From: Terriglobales bacterium
GTDB lineage: Bacteria > Acidobacteriota > Terriglobia > Terriglobales > Acidobacteriaceae
Reading direction: 5' to 3'
Length of the DNA: 64,000 bases
NCBI GenBank assembly: GCA_025934735.1
Contig: JAICWP010000017.1
Location: forward strand, 1 to 64,000
Below, one piece after another: positions 15,748 to 24,708 of the stretch. The notes under the pieces are model-generated. The model saw only the letters and a list, made by a program, of their open reading frames with translations, was not told the origin of the DNA and did no database searches. Both the position numbers and the translations under genes were made by a program. Within the stretch, counting starts at the first letter, position 1, and each line of letters opens with the position of its first letter.

Positions 15748-16482
15748 TTACGCCGGCAACCTGCGGAGCAGACCGGAGGCGCGGCGGAACCAGGGACGCT
15801 CCTGGCGCCTGAGAAAACCCGGCATGGTCGGCTTCTTGTTGAGTATGCGCTGTGCCCATTGCCGGGCCTCGGCGTCGCGGTGCTGGGAAGCGAGAAAAGT
15901 AGCGTAGTTATATTGGGTTTCGGAAAGAGTTGAAACTTCCGTGACCTGCTGAAAGAGCGCATTGGCTTTTTCAGTCTGGCCGGCGAGGGCGTAGGCATGC
16001 GCTAGCAGTCCCTGGGCGCGGTAGTAGCCGTGCTTGGGATCCTGCACTACCGCACGCTCAAGGTCGGGAATGGCGGCAGCGGCGTCGCCGAGTTCCATGC
16101 TGCAAATCGCACGATGGTAGAAGGGATCAGGGTAATCAGTGCGCGGCGAAATTGCCTTGTTGTAGCACTCGCGGGCGCGAGCGTACTTGCCATCTTCCCG
16201 GAGGAGATCGGCCAATTCTTCGTAGTTCCCTGCCGAAGGATTATCGAGGACGGCGGATTCCAGTTCGCGTATGCGGCTGCGCCGAGGAAAGGCCTTGAAC
16301 GACTGACGCAGCAGCCCCAGGTCGGGCACCGCTTCCACCAGGAGATAAATAATCGCTCCCAATGCGCCGCCGAAAATGATGACGAAGATCCACCAGGTAT
16401 CCGGCCGGCGGCGTATGAAGTGCACGATCGCCAGGGCCTGGAGGATGATCCCCCAAGAAAAGAAATAGAAGATAGAACCCAT
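15748..16482 (-). CDS. Membrane-anchored tetratricopeptide repeat protein
   Basis: 244 aa. Two N-terminal membrane helices (SIFYFFSWGIILQALAIV; WWIFVIIFGGALGAIIYLL) resemble a phospholipase D-nuclease N-terminal type anchor. They are followed by four or so TPR units (NYEELADLLREDGKYARARE, YHRAICSMELGDAAAAI, LAHAYALAGQTEKANALF, YATFLASQHRDAEARQWAQ). It is probably a scaffold at the inner membrane, with the partner unknown. The start at 16482 places the first helix at the N-terminus. Confidence 0.75.
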   Translation of the reverse strand: MGSIFYFFSWGIILQALAIVHFIRRRPDTWWIFVIIFGGALGAIIYLLVEAVPDLGLLRQSFKAFPRRSRIRELESAVLDNPSAGNYEELADLLREDGKYARARECYNKAISPRTDYPDPFYHRAICSMELGDAAAAIPDLERAVVQDPKHGYYRAQGLLAHAYALAGQTEKANALFQQVTEVSTLSETQYNYATFLASQHRDAEARQWAQRILNKKPTMPGFLRRQERPWFRRASGLLRRLPA

Positions 16483-16625
16483 CTGGAATGAACTGTTTGA
16501 ACTATAGCATCCAGCAGGGCCGGTGCTGCGCGGAGTATTGCAGGACAGCCGCCCGGGCTCTTCGCTTGCCTTGACAAATAAAGCCATTGCTTGCATCCTT
16601 TTTGCGGCAATTTTGGGGGTGTGCT

Positions 16626-17402
16626 ATGAAGCGGAGCCTCGCTCTGCTGTACGGCGTGGTTGCTTACTTGCTGTTCTTCGCAACTTTCCTCTATGCCATC
16701 GCGTTCCTGGGCAATGTTCTGGTGCCCAAGACTGTGGATCGCGGGCAGATGTCCGCGCCGGCAACGGCACTAATCATTAACCTGCTGCTATTGAGCGCCT
16801 TCGCTCTCCAGCACAGCGTGATGGCGCGCTACGGATTTAAGAAGCGGTGGACGCGCCTGGTTTCTTGGCATCTCGAACGCAGCACTTACGTATTGGCTGC
16901 CAGCGCCGCACTGGCCCTGCTGCTATGGCAGTGGCGACCGATGCCAGGAGTCGTCTGGGCAGTGCATAGCTCGAGTTCGCAATTGGCGCTGGACATCCTG
17001 TTCTGGGCCGGATGGGCGACATTGCTGGTCAGTACGTTCCTGATCAACCACTTCGAGCTGTTTGGGTTGGAGCAGGTGTGGCTCTATTTTCGGGGACAGG
17101 AATGGCACCGGCCGCCGTTCCGGACTCCCGCCCTGTACCGCATGGTGCGCCACCCCATTTACCTGGGGTTCGTCATTGCTTTCTGGGCGGTGCCGGTAAT
17201 GACGGTGGGGCACCTGCTCTTCTCAGTGGCCGCCACCGGTTACATCCTTGTGGGAATCTTTTTTGAGGAACGGGATTTGGTGCGTACTTATGGCCAATCC
17301 TATCTGGACTACCGCAAGCGCGTGCCCATGCTGCTTCCCTTCATGCCCCGCAAGCGCTCGCAGGGCAAGCCGGCGAAGACAACCGCGGCCGGCCAGGGTT
17401 AG
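16626..17402 (+). CDS. MddA-like / isoprenylcysteine-type membrane methyltransferase
   Basis: 258 aa with five to six membrane helices. The C-terminal motif RMVRHPIYLGFVIAFW and FFEERDLVRTYGQSYLDYRKRV is characteristic of the NnrU/ICMT-like superfamily. The whole-protein pattern (HSVMARYGFK, ERSTYVL, NHFELFGLEQVW) fits methanethiol S-methyltransferase MddA, which makes dimethyl sulphide from methanethiol with SAM. Substrate specificity cannot be proved from sequence. The ATG after GGGGGTGTGCT was chosen, 13 codons inside the longest frame. Confidence 0.75.
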   Translation: MKRSLALLYGVVAYLLFFATFLYAIAFLGNVLVPKTVDRGQMSAPATALIINLLLLSAFALQHSVMARYGFKKRWTRLVSWHLERSTYVLAASAALALLLWQWRPMPGVVWAVHSSSSQLALDILFWAGWATLLVSTFLINHFELFGLEQVWLYFRGQEWHRPPFRTPALYRMVRHPIYLGFVIAFWAVPVMTVGHLLFSVAATGYILVGIFFEERDLVRTYGQSYLDYRKRVPMLLPFMPRKRSQGKPAKTTAAGQG

Positions 17403-17457
17403 GGTAAGACGGGCGAAAAGGGCGGCTGCCCGAGGGTGCTCTGCTAGAATTTAGGGA

Positions 17458-18312
17458 GTGAAGCCGCCCATCCGCCTGCTGGCCATTGATATTGATGGCA
17501 CCCTGCTGAACAGCCAATTCCAGATTCCAGCCGCCAACCTGGAGGCGCTGCGCCACGCCCACGAGACTGGAGTGGAGATCCTCTTGGTCACTGGGCGGCG
17601 GCACAGCTTTGCCCTGCCCATCGCGGAGCAACTGGGTTTCGACCTCTGGGTTATTAGCTCCAACGGGGCGGTCACGCGCTCCTTGAGCGGTGAATTGTTC
17701 CATCGCGACCTGCTGCCGGTGGCTACCGCCCGCGGATTGTGCGCAGCTATGCACGAATTCCGCGGCAACACTGTGCTGACTTTCGACACCGAAACCAAAG
17801 GCGCGCTGGTGCTGGAACGCATGGACGAGCTCAACGGCAGCATCCAGCGCTGGCTGGAAAAGAATATGCAGTTCATTGATTTCGTGGTGCCGATCGAAAA
17901 TGCCCTGGTCAGCGACCCCGTGCAGGCCATGTTCTGCGGCACCATCGAGCGTATGCGGGGAGCGCTGCAGACGCTGGCCCAATGCGAACTTGCCGACCGC
18001 ATTACCGTCTTGCGCACGGAATACCCGGTGCGCGATCTGTGTATTGTGGACGTGCTCAACCAGGGCTGCTCCAAGGGACATGCGCTGGAACGCTGGGCCG
18101 GTTACCGCGGCATTCCCCGGGAACAGGTCATGGCCATTGGTGATAACTACAACGATATTGAAATGCTTGTCTTCGCAGGTATCCCGGTTATCATGGGAAA
18201 TGCCTCAGCCGAGTTGCGCAATCGGGGCTGGATGGTTACCGGGCTGCATGATGAGGCAGGCGTGGCAACAGCCGTGGAACAGGTCCTAAGTGGTGCCAAA
18301 GCAGCAGTTTAG
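17458..18312 (+). CDS. Cof-type HAD-IIB hydrolase
   Basis: 284 aa. HAD motif I is AIDIDGTLLN (nucleophile and acid/base Asp), motif II is VTGRR, and motif III/IV is AIGDNYNDIEML. A type IIB cap (about residues 85-190) gives the sugar-phosphate or cofactor phosphatase class. The substrate is unknown. It starts at GTG and lies directly upstream of the lytic transglycosylase gene (about 20 bp). Confidence 0.85.
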   Translation: MKPPIRLLAIDIDGTLLNSQFQIPAANLEALRHAHETGVEILLVTGRRHSFALPIAEQLGFDLWVISSNGAVTRSLSGELFHRDLLPVATARGLCAAMHEFRGNTVLTFDTETKGALVLERMDELNGSIQRWLEKNMQFIDFVVPIENALVSDPVQAMFCGTIERMRGALQTLAQCELADRITVLRTEYPVRDLCIVDVLNQGCSKGHALERWAGYRGIPREQVMAIGDNYNDIEMLVFAGIPVIMGNASAELRNRGWMVTGLHDEAGVATAVEQVLSGAKAAV

Positions 18313-18333
18313 GGCAGCCAATTGAGGTTGGAT

Positions 18334-19092
18334 ATGAGGTGCCTGGCCAAACTCGCGCTGGTGGTCGCGCTGGCAACCTATGCAGCCTGGGCGGGCGAAA
18401 TCGCGGTGCTCAGCAATGGTTTTTCCATTCGTCACGATCATCGCGCGGTGCTGGATCAGGTCACGCGCTTATATCTTAGCCCCGGCATTGACAGCTACGT
18501 AGACATCCCCACGGGCGAAATCATCCGCTTCGACAAAGACAATACGCCGGCGCAACGGGCAATCGCTCCCGCCTCCCCGGCCATTTTCGATGTGAACGCG
18601 GCGGTAAGCGCGGCCAGCAACCGCCACCAAATTGATTCCGACTTCATCAATAGCGTGATCCATGCGGAGAGCAGCTTCAACCCACATGCGGTTTCGCCCA
18701 AGGGCGCGCAGGGATTGATGCAACTGATGCCGGGCACGGCCTCCAAGCTGGGGGTCGACAATCCGTTCGATCCGGCCGCCAATGTAGACGGTGGGACGCG
18801 CTATTTGCGGGAACTGCTGGACTACTATCACGGTGACATGGCTAAAACGCTGGCCGCCTACAATGCAGGCCCGCACCGGGTGGCGCAGTATAACGGTGTG
18901 CCGCCGTATCGCGAAACCCATGCCTACGTGGCTCGAATTATTCGTGAATTCAACCGCAAGAAACTGGCGGAGCAGAAAGCACAGGCCGCCCGGAAGAAGC
19001 GCGTTAGCCATAGCGGCAACCGCCAGACCGTATCCAACCCCACGCGGGTCCCCGGCCACACCGTCCAGAAGCCGGCAGGTACGGGCTCATAA
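18334..19092 (+). CDS. Periplasmic lytic transglycosylase (SLT family)
   Basis: 252 aa. A signal peptide (LAKLALVVALATYAAWA) is followed by a short beta-rich region (IAVLSNGFSIRHDHR). The goose-type/SLT catalytic domain has catalytic Glu in VIHAESSFNPHAVS, then GAQGLMQLMPGTA and AAYNAGPHRV. It cleaves peptidoglycan glycan strands to anhydromuropeptides. The basic C-terminal tail (KKRVSHSGNRQ) may bind the wall. A TTG four codons upstream is an alternative start. Confidence 0.88.
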   Translation: MRCLAKLALVVALATYAAWAGEIAVLSNGFSIRHDHRAVLDQVTRLYLSPGIDSYVDIPTGEIIRFDKDNTPAQRAIAPASPAIFDVNAAVSAASNRHQIDSDFINSVIHAESSFNPHAVSPKGAQGLMQLMPGTASKLGVDNPFDPAANVDGGTRYLRELLDYYHGDMAKTLAAYNAGPHRVAQYNGVPPYRETHAYVARIIREFNRKKLAEQKAQAARKKRVSHSGNRQTVSNPTRVPGHTVQKPAGTGS

Positions 19093-19176
19093 TCCACCCT
19101 CTCTGAACTCAGCAGCGTTGACCTCCGGTAATGGCTCATATAGCTTGGAGTTTTGCCCCTGGGCTCGGCGCCCCGC

Positions 19177-20559
19177 ATGAGCAAAAAGCGTATCCTCACC
19201 ACCACCGCCGTCGTTGCCGTCCTGGGTGTGCTGGTCTACTTCCAGGTGGAGCATTGGCGGTCCTTCGACTGGGCGCGCTTTCGGGCAGCCAGCCACGTCC
19301 ACCCTCTCCAGATTGCCATTGCCGTGGGCCTGGTTTATCTCACCTATGTATTGCGGGCGGTGCGCTGGAAGGTCTTCCTGGAACCGGTGTGCCGGGCGCG
19401 TACGGCGCCGCTCATCCCTCCTACCTTCATCGGCTTTGCCGGGCTGGCACTGCTGGGGCGGCCGGGTGAATTCATCCGCCCCTACCTGATTGCGAAGGAA
19501 GAAAATGTCACGGTTTCTTCGCAAATCGGGGTGTGGACGGTGGAGCGCATCTTCGATATTGGCGCCTTCACTGTTCTGATGGCCATAGCCGTCTTCTTCT
19601 CCCCGCAAATCAAGGCCAACCCTTATGTGGGCAAATTTCAGCTGGCAGCCATCGCCCTTTGTGTACTTGTAGCTTTCATGGCCGTCGCGGCGGTCATGAT
19701 CCGCCGGCGCGGGCCGCAGGTGGCCAGGTTTCTGCACGGAATGACCTCGAAGGTTTCGACCACCCTGGCGCACCACGTGGACCAGAAGGTGCGCGCCTTC
19801 GGTGAGGGACTGAACACTGTGGCCGGACCCAAATCGTTTGCCAAGCTGGTGGGCCTTTCCCTGATCATCTGGTTTCTGATTGCGTTGGCTTACCGGGAGG
19901 TGGCGCACTCTTATCCTCCCGACCCGGGCGAGAAAATCGTCGAACAGGGGCCGCCGTCGGTGGACGTGGAAACCGCCAAACTGGCCGACCTGCCTGAATT
20001 GGCGGGGCAACCGCTGGGCCAGGAGACGGAAGAAATGCTGCAGCCTGCCCTGCAGGCCAAAGGTTACGACCTGAAGGAAGTGAACGGCGATTTGTGGCTG
20101 GTGCGCAAAAACAAGCGGATCAAAAAAGTCGGAGACCATCCGCACTTGAGCAACATGGACGTTCCGCACGTGCTCTTGCTGATGGGCTTCAGCATGGTAG
20201 GTTCAGTGGCTCAGCTTCCGGCGGTGGGGGGCGGCAGCCAACTTGCTGTGATCAGCGCCTTGCAGATCATCTATGGAATCCCGCCGGAAGCGGCGGTGAG
20301 TTGCGGCATGCTGCTGTGGCTGGTGACCTTTATGGCCTGCATTCCTGTGGGGCTGTTCTTCGCACATCGCGGACACCTTTCGCTGCGCAAGCTTTCGGCC
20401 GAAAGTCATGAGGAAGAAGAGCGCGAAGAGGAGCAAGCCGAGCCCTTATTTGCCGGAACCAATCCCCATCTGCCCAAGGCGCCGGCGGATAACGCGGCCG
20501 GAGAACAACCGCACGGCGCGCGGCCGGAGCCCCGCCCGGGGCACCCACACCAGCCGTAA
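19177..20559 (+). CDS. Lysylphosphatidylglycerol synthase TM/flippase-like membrane protein
   Basis: 460 aa of the AglD/YbhN-like UPF0104 superfamily: VYLTYVLRAVRWKVFLEP near residue 50, LGRPGEFIRPYL, and several helices through QLPAVGGGSQLAVISALQ. It probably moves or senses lipid-linked molecules in the inner membrane. An unusual soluble insertion of about 85 residues (VDVETAKLADLPELAGQ through RIKKVGDHPHL) sits between two helices. The C-terminus is acidic then proline-rich. The internal ATG (MSKKRILTTTAVV) is preferred over the frame start at 19153. Confidence 0.7.
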   Translation: MSKKRILTTTAVVAVLGVLVYFQVEHWRSFDWARFRAASHVHPLQIAIAVGLVYLTYVLRAVRWKVFLEPVCRARTAPLIPPTFIGFAGLALLGRPGEFIRPYLIAKEENVTVSSQIGVWTVERIFDIGAFTVLMAIAVFFSPQIKANPYVGKFQLAAIALCVLVAFMAVAAVMIRRRGPQVARFLHGMTSKVSTTLAHHVDQKVRAFGEGLNTVAGPKSFAKLVGLSLIIWFLIALAYREVAHSYPPDPGEKIVEQGPPSVDVETAKLADLPELAGQPLGQETEEMLQPALQAKGYDLKEVNGDLWLVRKNKRIKKVGDHPHLSNMDVPHVLLLMGFSMVGSVAQLPAVGGGSQLAVISALQIIYGIPPEAAVSCGMLLWLVTFMACIPVGLFFAHRGHLSLRKLSAESHEEEEREEEQAEPLFAGTNPHLPKAPADNAAGEQPHGARPEPRPGHPHQP

Positions 20560-20616
20560 ACATCATTTTCAAGCGCCTTGATACAATCGGTTTATCGCTA
20601 ATAGCTTAGCGCCATC

Positions 20617-21114
20617 ATGAAGTGTCCTTTTTGCGGATTCGCGAACGACAAGGTGGTGGATTCACGGGAGAGCAAGGAAGCCGAATCCATCCGCCGCCGG
20701 AGAGAGTGTTTGCAGTGCGGCAAACGCTTTACTACCTACGAGCGCATTGACGAGATCCCTTACATGGTGGTGAAGAAAGATGGCCGGCGGGAAAAATTCG
20801 AGCGCCAGAAGGTGCTGAACGGGTTGTTGCACGCCTGCGAAAAACGCCCGGTCTCCATGGGCAAACTGGAGCAGATCGTCAACGAGACGGAAGCCTTCGT
20901 CATTGATTCAGCGGAACGCGAACGCAAGAGCAGCGAAATTGGCGAACTGATCATGAACCGGTTGCGCAAGCTGGACAAAGTGGCCTACGTGCGCTTCGCC
21001 TCCGTGTACCTGGACTTTAAGGACGTGCAGGAATTCATGACCGAACTGAAGGACCTGCTCAAGACCAAAGAAGGTGTGCCGCTGCCCAAGGCCAAAAGCG
21101 GAGCGCGAGTATAG
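20617..21114 (+). CDS. nrdR: Transcriptional repressor NrdR
   Basis: 165 aa. An N-terminal zinc ribbon (CPFCG, then CLQCGKRFTTYERI) is followed by an ATP-cone (VVKKDGRREKFERQKVLNGL). It represses ribonucleotide reductase genes according to ATP/dATP state. The length is normal, with a slightly extended C-terminus (KTKEGVPLPKAKSGARV). No ribonucleotide reductase gene is in the window. Confidence 0.95.
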   Translation: MKCPFCGFANDKVVDSRESKEAESIRRRRECLQCGKRFTTYERIDEIPYMVVKKDGRREKFERQKVLNGLLHACEKRPVSMGKLEQIVNETEAFVIDSAERERKSSEIGELIMNRLRKLDKVAYVRFASVYLDFKDVQEFMTELKDLLKTKEGVPLPKAKSGARV

Positions 21115-21245
21115 AACCGGGAGTGAGGAGTCAGCATCGGCCGTCTCGGCAGAGCGCAGACGTGAGGGAGCGCCGTCCCATTAGTGCAGTGACGAACGGT
21201 AACTGCACAATCCCACGCTTCAACTGATACATCTATAGTTAAGAG

Positions 21246-22277
21246 ATGGCTTATCAAGTCACACTGATTCCCGGCGATGGCATAGGCCCGGAGGTCACCG
21301 ACGCCGCAGTGCGCATCCTGGAGGCTACCGGCGTAAAGTTCGAGTGGGAACGGTGCAATGCCGGGCAGGAAGCCTACGAGAGATACGGCGAGTACCTGCC
21401 AAAAGAGCTGCTGAATTCCATCGAGCGCACGCGAGTAGGGCTGAAGGGCCCGGTGACCACACCCATAGGCGGCGGCTTCGCCAGCATTAACGTGGCCCTG
21501 CGCAAACATTTCGAGCTGTACGCTAATTTCCGGCCTATCCGCAACCTGCCGCACATTCCCACCCGTTATCCCGACGTGGACCTCATCATCGTGCGTGAAA
21601 ACACCGAGGGCCTGTACTCGGGCATCGAACACGAGGTGGTGCCTGGGGTGGTGGAGAGCCTGAAGATCATTACCGAGAAGGCTTGCATGCGCATTGCGCG
21701 ATTCGCCTTTGAGTACGCCCGCAAGAACAAGCGCAAGAAAATCCATTCCATCCACAAAGCCAATATCATGAAACTGTCCGACGGGCTATTCCTGCGCTGC
21801 TCGCGCGCAATTTCCAAGGATTACCCGGAGATTACCTACGGCGAGCACATCGTGGACAATACCTGCATGCAACTGGTGATGAATCCCTACCAGTACGACA
21901 TGCTGCTGCTGGAAAATCTTTACGGCGACATCATCTCCGACTTGTGCGCGGCATTTGTGGGCGGGTTGGGACTGGTGCCTGGAGCCAACCTGGGCGACAC
22001 GACGGCGATATTCGAGGCGGTGCATGGGTCGGCTCCCGACATAGCAGGAAAAAACATCGCCAATCCCACTGCGATGCTGCGTTCGGCGCTGCTCATGCTC
22101 CGCCATCTAGGCGAACACGACGCCGCCTGGCGCATCCGTACCGCACTGGAGAAAGTTTACCGCCAGCGCGAGAAGCTTACCCGTGATGTAGGCGGCAAGG
22201 CCAGCACATCGCAGTTCGCTGATTCGGTGATCGAGGCCATGCAGTCGGAACAGGTCCCCGAACCCGCCCGTGCCTGA
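21246..22277 (+). CDS. NAD-type isocitrate dehydrogenase (isocitrate/isopropylmalate family)
   Basis: 343 aa beta-decarboxylating dehydrogenase. It shows IPGDGIGPEV at the start, the substrate loop GGGFASINVALRKHFELYAN, VRENTEGLYSGIEHE, the catalytic Lys in HKANIMKLSDGLF, and metal Asp residues in NLYGDIISDL. The size and the S-x-N-x-x-L-R pattern fit the short NAD-dependent isocitrate dehydrogenases rather than LeuB (which would have a leucine-pocket pattern). It supplies the TCA cycle. It is transcribed alone. Confidence 0.85.
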   Translation: MAYQVTLIPGDGIGPEVTDAAVRILEATGVKFEWERCNAGQEAYERYGEYLPKELLNSIERTRVGLKGPVTTPIGGGFASINVALRKHFELYANFRPIRNLPHIPTRYPDVDLIIVRENTEGLYSGIEHEVVPGVVESLKIITEKACMRIARFAFEYARKNKRKKIHSIHKANIMKLSDGLFLRCSRAISKDYPEITYGEHIVDNTCMQLVMNPYQYDMLLLENLYGDIISDLCAAFVGGLGLVPGANLGDTTAIFEAVHGSAPDIAGKNIANPTAMLRSALLMLRHLGEHDAAWRIRTALEKVYRQREKLTRDVGGKASTSQFADSVIEAMQSEQVPEPARA

Positions 22278-22420
22278 AGGCTTCTACATACCTCTGGCAA
22301 ATCCCCGGTTATCACACGGCAACGTGATTGACGCTAGCCGCCCTGTGGGAGTAACATCGCCCACAATTTCGGAGAAGCTGTAGGAAAGCGGCTCATATTC
22401 CTGGGGTTGGTCTGGGGTCT

Positions 22421-23449
22421 GTGGGGAACTTGGTTGCAACAACGCGACGAGTAGGTGTAGTGCTCTTCCAGTTGGGCGGACCCGACAACCTGGAAGCGAT
22501 TGAACCTTTCCTTTACAACCTGTTTTGCGATCCAGACATTATTGATTTCCCCTTCGCGCGTCTGGGGCGCAAGGCACTGGCCAAGCTGATCTCGACCACG
22601 CGAGCGCGCAAGGTGGAACACCACTATTCGGTCATCGGGGGAGGATCGCCCATCCGCAAGCATACCGAGCGGCAAGCCTGCGCCCTGGAACAGCAACTGG
22701 CCGAAGCAGGCATTGACGCCACCTGCGTGGTGGCCATGCGTTACTGGCATCCCTTCACCCGGGAGGCCATCGCCAAGCTCGAAGCAGCGGCAGTGGACGA
22801 AATCGTCCTCCTGCCGCTTTATCCGCAATACTCCTCCACCACTACTGGCAGCAGCCTCAACGAGTGGAACCGCTGTTTCCAACCTTCCTCCGTTCCCATG
22901 CATTACGTCCGGGAGTTTTACCGTCACCCCACCTATCTGGAAGCGGTAGCGGAGAAGGTGGAGGAGGCGCTAGACCGCTTCCCTCGACCGCAGGAAGCTC
23001 TGTTGTTGTTCAGCGCCCACAGCGTCCCTACGGCGGTGGTTGAGAAAGGCGATCCCTACCAGCGGCAGATCGAAGAGACTGTGGAATTGGTGATGCGGCG
23101 CGGCGGCTGGCGGAATCGGCACCGGCTCTGCTACCAGAGCAAGGTAGGCGCCAGCAAATGGTTGCAGCCTTCGCTGCGCACCACCCTGCGCCAGATAGCG
23201 GCGGAAGGAGCGCGCCAGGTATGCGTGGTGCCCATCTCCTTCGTATCCGACCACGTGGAGACGCTTGGCGAGGTGGACCACGAAGCGCGAGAGCAGGCGG
23301 TTCAGTTAGGAATCACACAGTTCGAGATGTGCGCGGGGCTGAACGATTCACCGAAATTTATTGCCGCGCTAGCAGAACTGGCAGCCGCGGCTATGGGCGT
23401 TCCGCAAAGCAGCCAAAGCAACAACCAGTGCCTGGTCGCGGCCGATTGA
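22421..23449 (+). CDS. hemH: Ferrochelatase
   Basis: 342 aa. It inserts ferrous iron into protoporphyrin (or coproporphyrin) in the last haem steps. Visible are LFQLGGPDN at the N-terminus, YSVIGGGSPI, MRYWHPF, YPQYSSTTTGSS, the catalytic His in FSAHSVPTAVV, SKVGASKWLQPS, and the conserved Glu in VSDHVETLGEVDHE. It starts at GTG 22421. It lies just upstream of the bc-complex genes, so haem supply and haem use are clustered here. Confidence 0.92.
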   Translation: MGNLVATTRRVGVVLFQLGGPDNLEAIEPFLYNLFCDPDIIDFPFARLGRKALAKLISTTRARKVEHHYSVIGGGSPIRKHTERQACALEQQLAEAGIDATCVVAMRYWHPFTREAIAKLEAAAVDEIVLLPLYPQYSSTTTGSSLNEWNRCFQPSSVPMHYVREFYRHPTYLEAVAEKVEEALDRFPRPQEALLLFSAHSVPTAVVEKGDPYQRQIEETVELVMRRGGWRNRHRLCYQSKVGASKWLQPSLRTTLRQIAAEGARQVCVVPISFVSDHVETLGEVDHEAREQAVQLGITQFEMCAGLNDSPKFIAALAELAAAAMGVPQSSQSNNQCLVAAD

Positions 23450-23500
23450 ACGGCTCAGCCGCGGAGCGCAGGCGCAGTCGCAAAACGGGGTAAAGGATCA

Positions 23501-24640
23501 ATGGCAGACGAGCAATCGAAGACCGGCGTCCTCGGGCATCTTCCTCCCTTGCCGCGCAAACCGCTGAACAACTCAGTCATTGCCATGGAACAAGCCTACC
23601 GGCAGCGCAAAGGTCTGCCGGTGCTGACCGAAGCGGAGATGGAAGCTCTGAAGGCTGGCGTCCCCATGCCGTGGGAAGCGGGCGGCGCCGGGGCAAGCGC
23701 AGCTCCGGCGGCCCCAAGCACGGCGGCTTCAGCCCAGCCGGCCGCCCCGGCCACCACGTCGGCAGTAGCGGTAGCAGAACCGCCGGGCGGCGACTCCGCG
23801 GGCATGACTGAAACCGTAAAGGGGCTGCTGGCCTCCTATCCCAAGTGGAACAAGTCCACGGTGGCGGCGGAGCAGGCGCGCAGGAAACGCAAGGGACTGC
23901 CGCTGCTCACCGATGCGGAAGCGTCGGCGCTGACGGGTGAAGCACCGGCGGCCGCGACCCCGCCGACGGCGGCGGTACCGGTACCAGCGGCGGCGGCGAG
24001 ACCAGCAGTCGCAGCTCGGACCGCGGCAGTAGTGGCACCGGCGGGCCCCCCTCCGATTGCGCGCGACGGAACCGCAGTTAGGTACGTAGGAACGCCAGCG
24101 GTCGGGACCTCGAAAGCGGCGGCGGCGGGCGGAGTGGCCACGGCAGGGCCGGAGGACACCGACATTGACCGGGTACGCCGCCGGTTTGTGTGGAGCAGCG
24201 TAGTCGCGTTTCTGGGAGCATGGTTCATTGCCTTCTTCCGCTTTTTCCTGCCGCGCACCCTCTTTGAGCCCAGCACGGTTTTCAAGATCGGCGCGGCTTC
24301 CGATTACGCCCTGGGCATTGATGAGAAGTGGCTGCAGAAATACCGCATCTGGGTGGACCGCCGGCCCGATCGCCTGTTCGTGATTTACGCCCGCTGCACG
24401 CATCTGGGCTGCACCCCTGACTGGAAGCCGGCGGAGCACAAGTTCAAATGCCCCTGCCACGGCAGCGGCTATGACGACGAAGGCGTCAACTTCGAGGGTC
24501 CGGCGCCACGGCCCATGGACCGGGCGCATATTGAGGTCGCGCCTGACGGACAAATCCTGGTGGATACTTCGCACTTATACCAGTGGCCCAAGGGGCAGCC
24601 GAGCCAGTTCAACGATCCGGGAGCGTATTTGCCGGTGTAG
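23501..24640 (+). CDS. Rieske iron-sulphur protein of a bc-type complex
   Basis: 379 aa. The C-terminal Rieske fold has both cluster motifs, CTHLGC and CPCHGS, with the family Gly-Pro region near GPAPRPMDRA. One membrane helix (FVWSSVVAFLGAWFIAFF) lies at about 230. The N-terminal 215 residues are Ala/Pro-rich and contain a duplicated motif: SVIAMEQAYRQRKGLPVLTE (about 28-47) and STVAAEQARRKRKGLPLLTD (about 123-142). That extension is unusual for the family. It accepts electrons from quinol at the cytochrome b Qo site and is the first gene of the complex operon. Confidence 0.92.
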   Translation: MADEQSKTGVLGHLPPLPRKPLNNSVIAMEQAYRQRKGLPVLTEAEMEALKAGVPMPWEAGGAGASAAPAAPSTAASAQPAAPATTSAVAVAEPPGGDSAGMTETVKGLLASYPKWNKSTVAAEQARRKRKGLPLLTDAEASALTGEAPAAATPPTAAVPVPAAAARPAVAARTAAVVAPAGPPPIARDGTAVRYVGTPAVGTSKAAAAGGVATAGPEDTDIDRVRRRFVWSSVVAFLGAWFIAFFRFFLPRTLFEPSTVFKIGAASDYALGIDEKWLQKYRIWVDRRPDRLFVIYARCTHLGCTPDWKPAEHKFKCPCHGSGYDDEGVNFEGPAPRPMDRAHIEVAPDGQILVDTSHLYQWPKGQPSQFNDPGAYLPV

Positions 24641-24708
24641 GTGGACAGCGCGAAACAGATCCATCGCGGGCGGGACGCCGGCGGGATGCCGGCGCTACAA
24701 GGGGATAT
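24640..24708. repeat. Short GC-rich direct repeat
   Basis: GGGACGCCGGC and GGGATGCCGGC occur in tandem near 24672-24693, between the Rieske and cytochrome b genes. It resembles a dispersed GC-rich intergenic repeat. Function is unknown. Confidence 0.4.
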
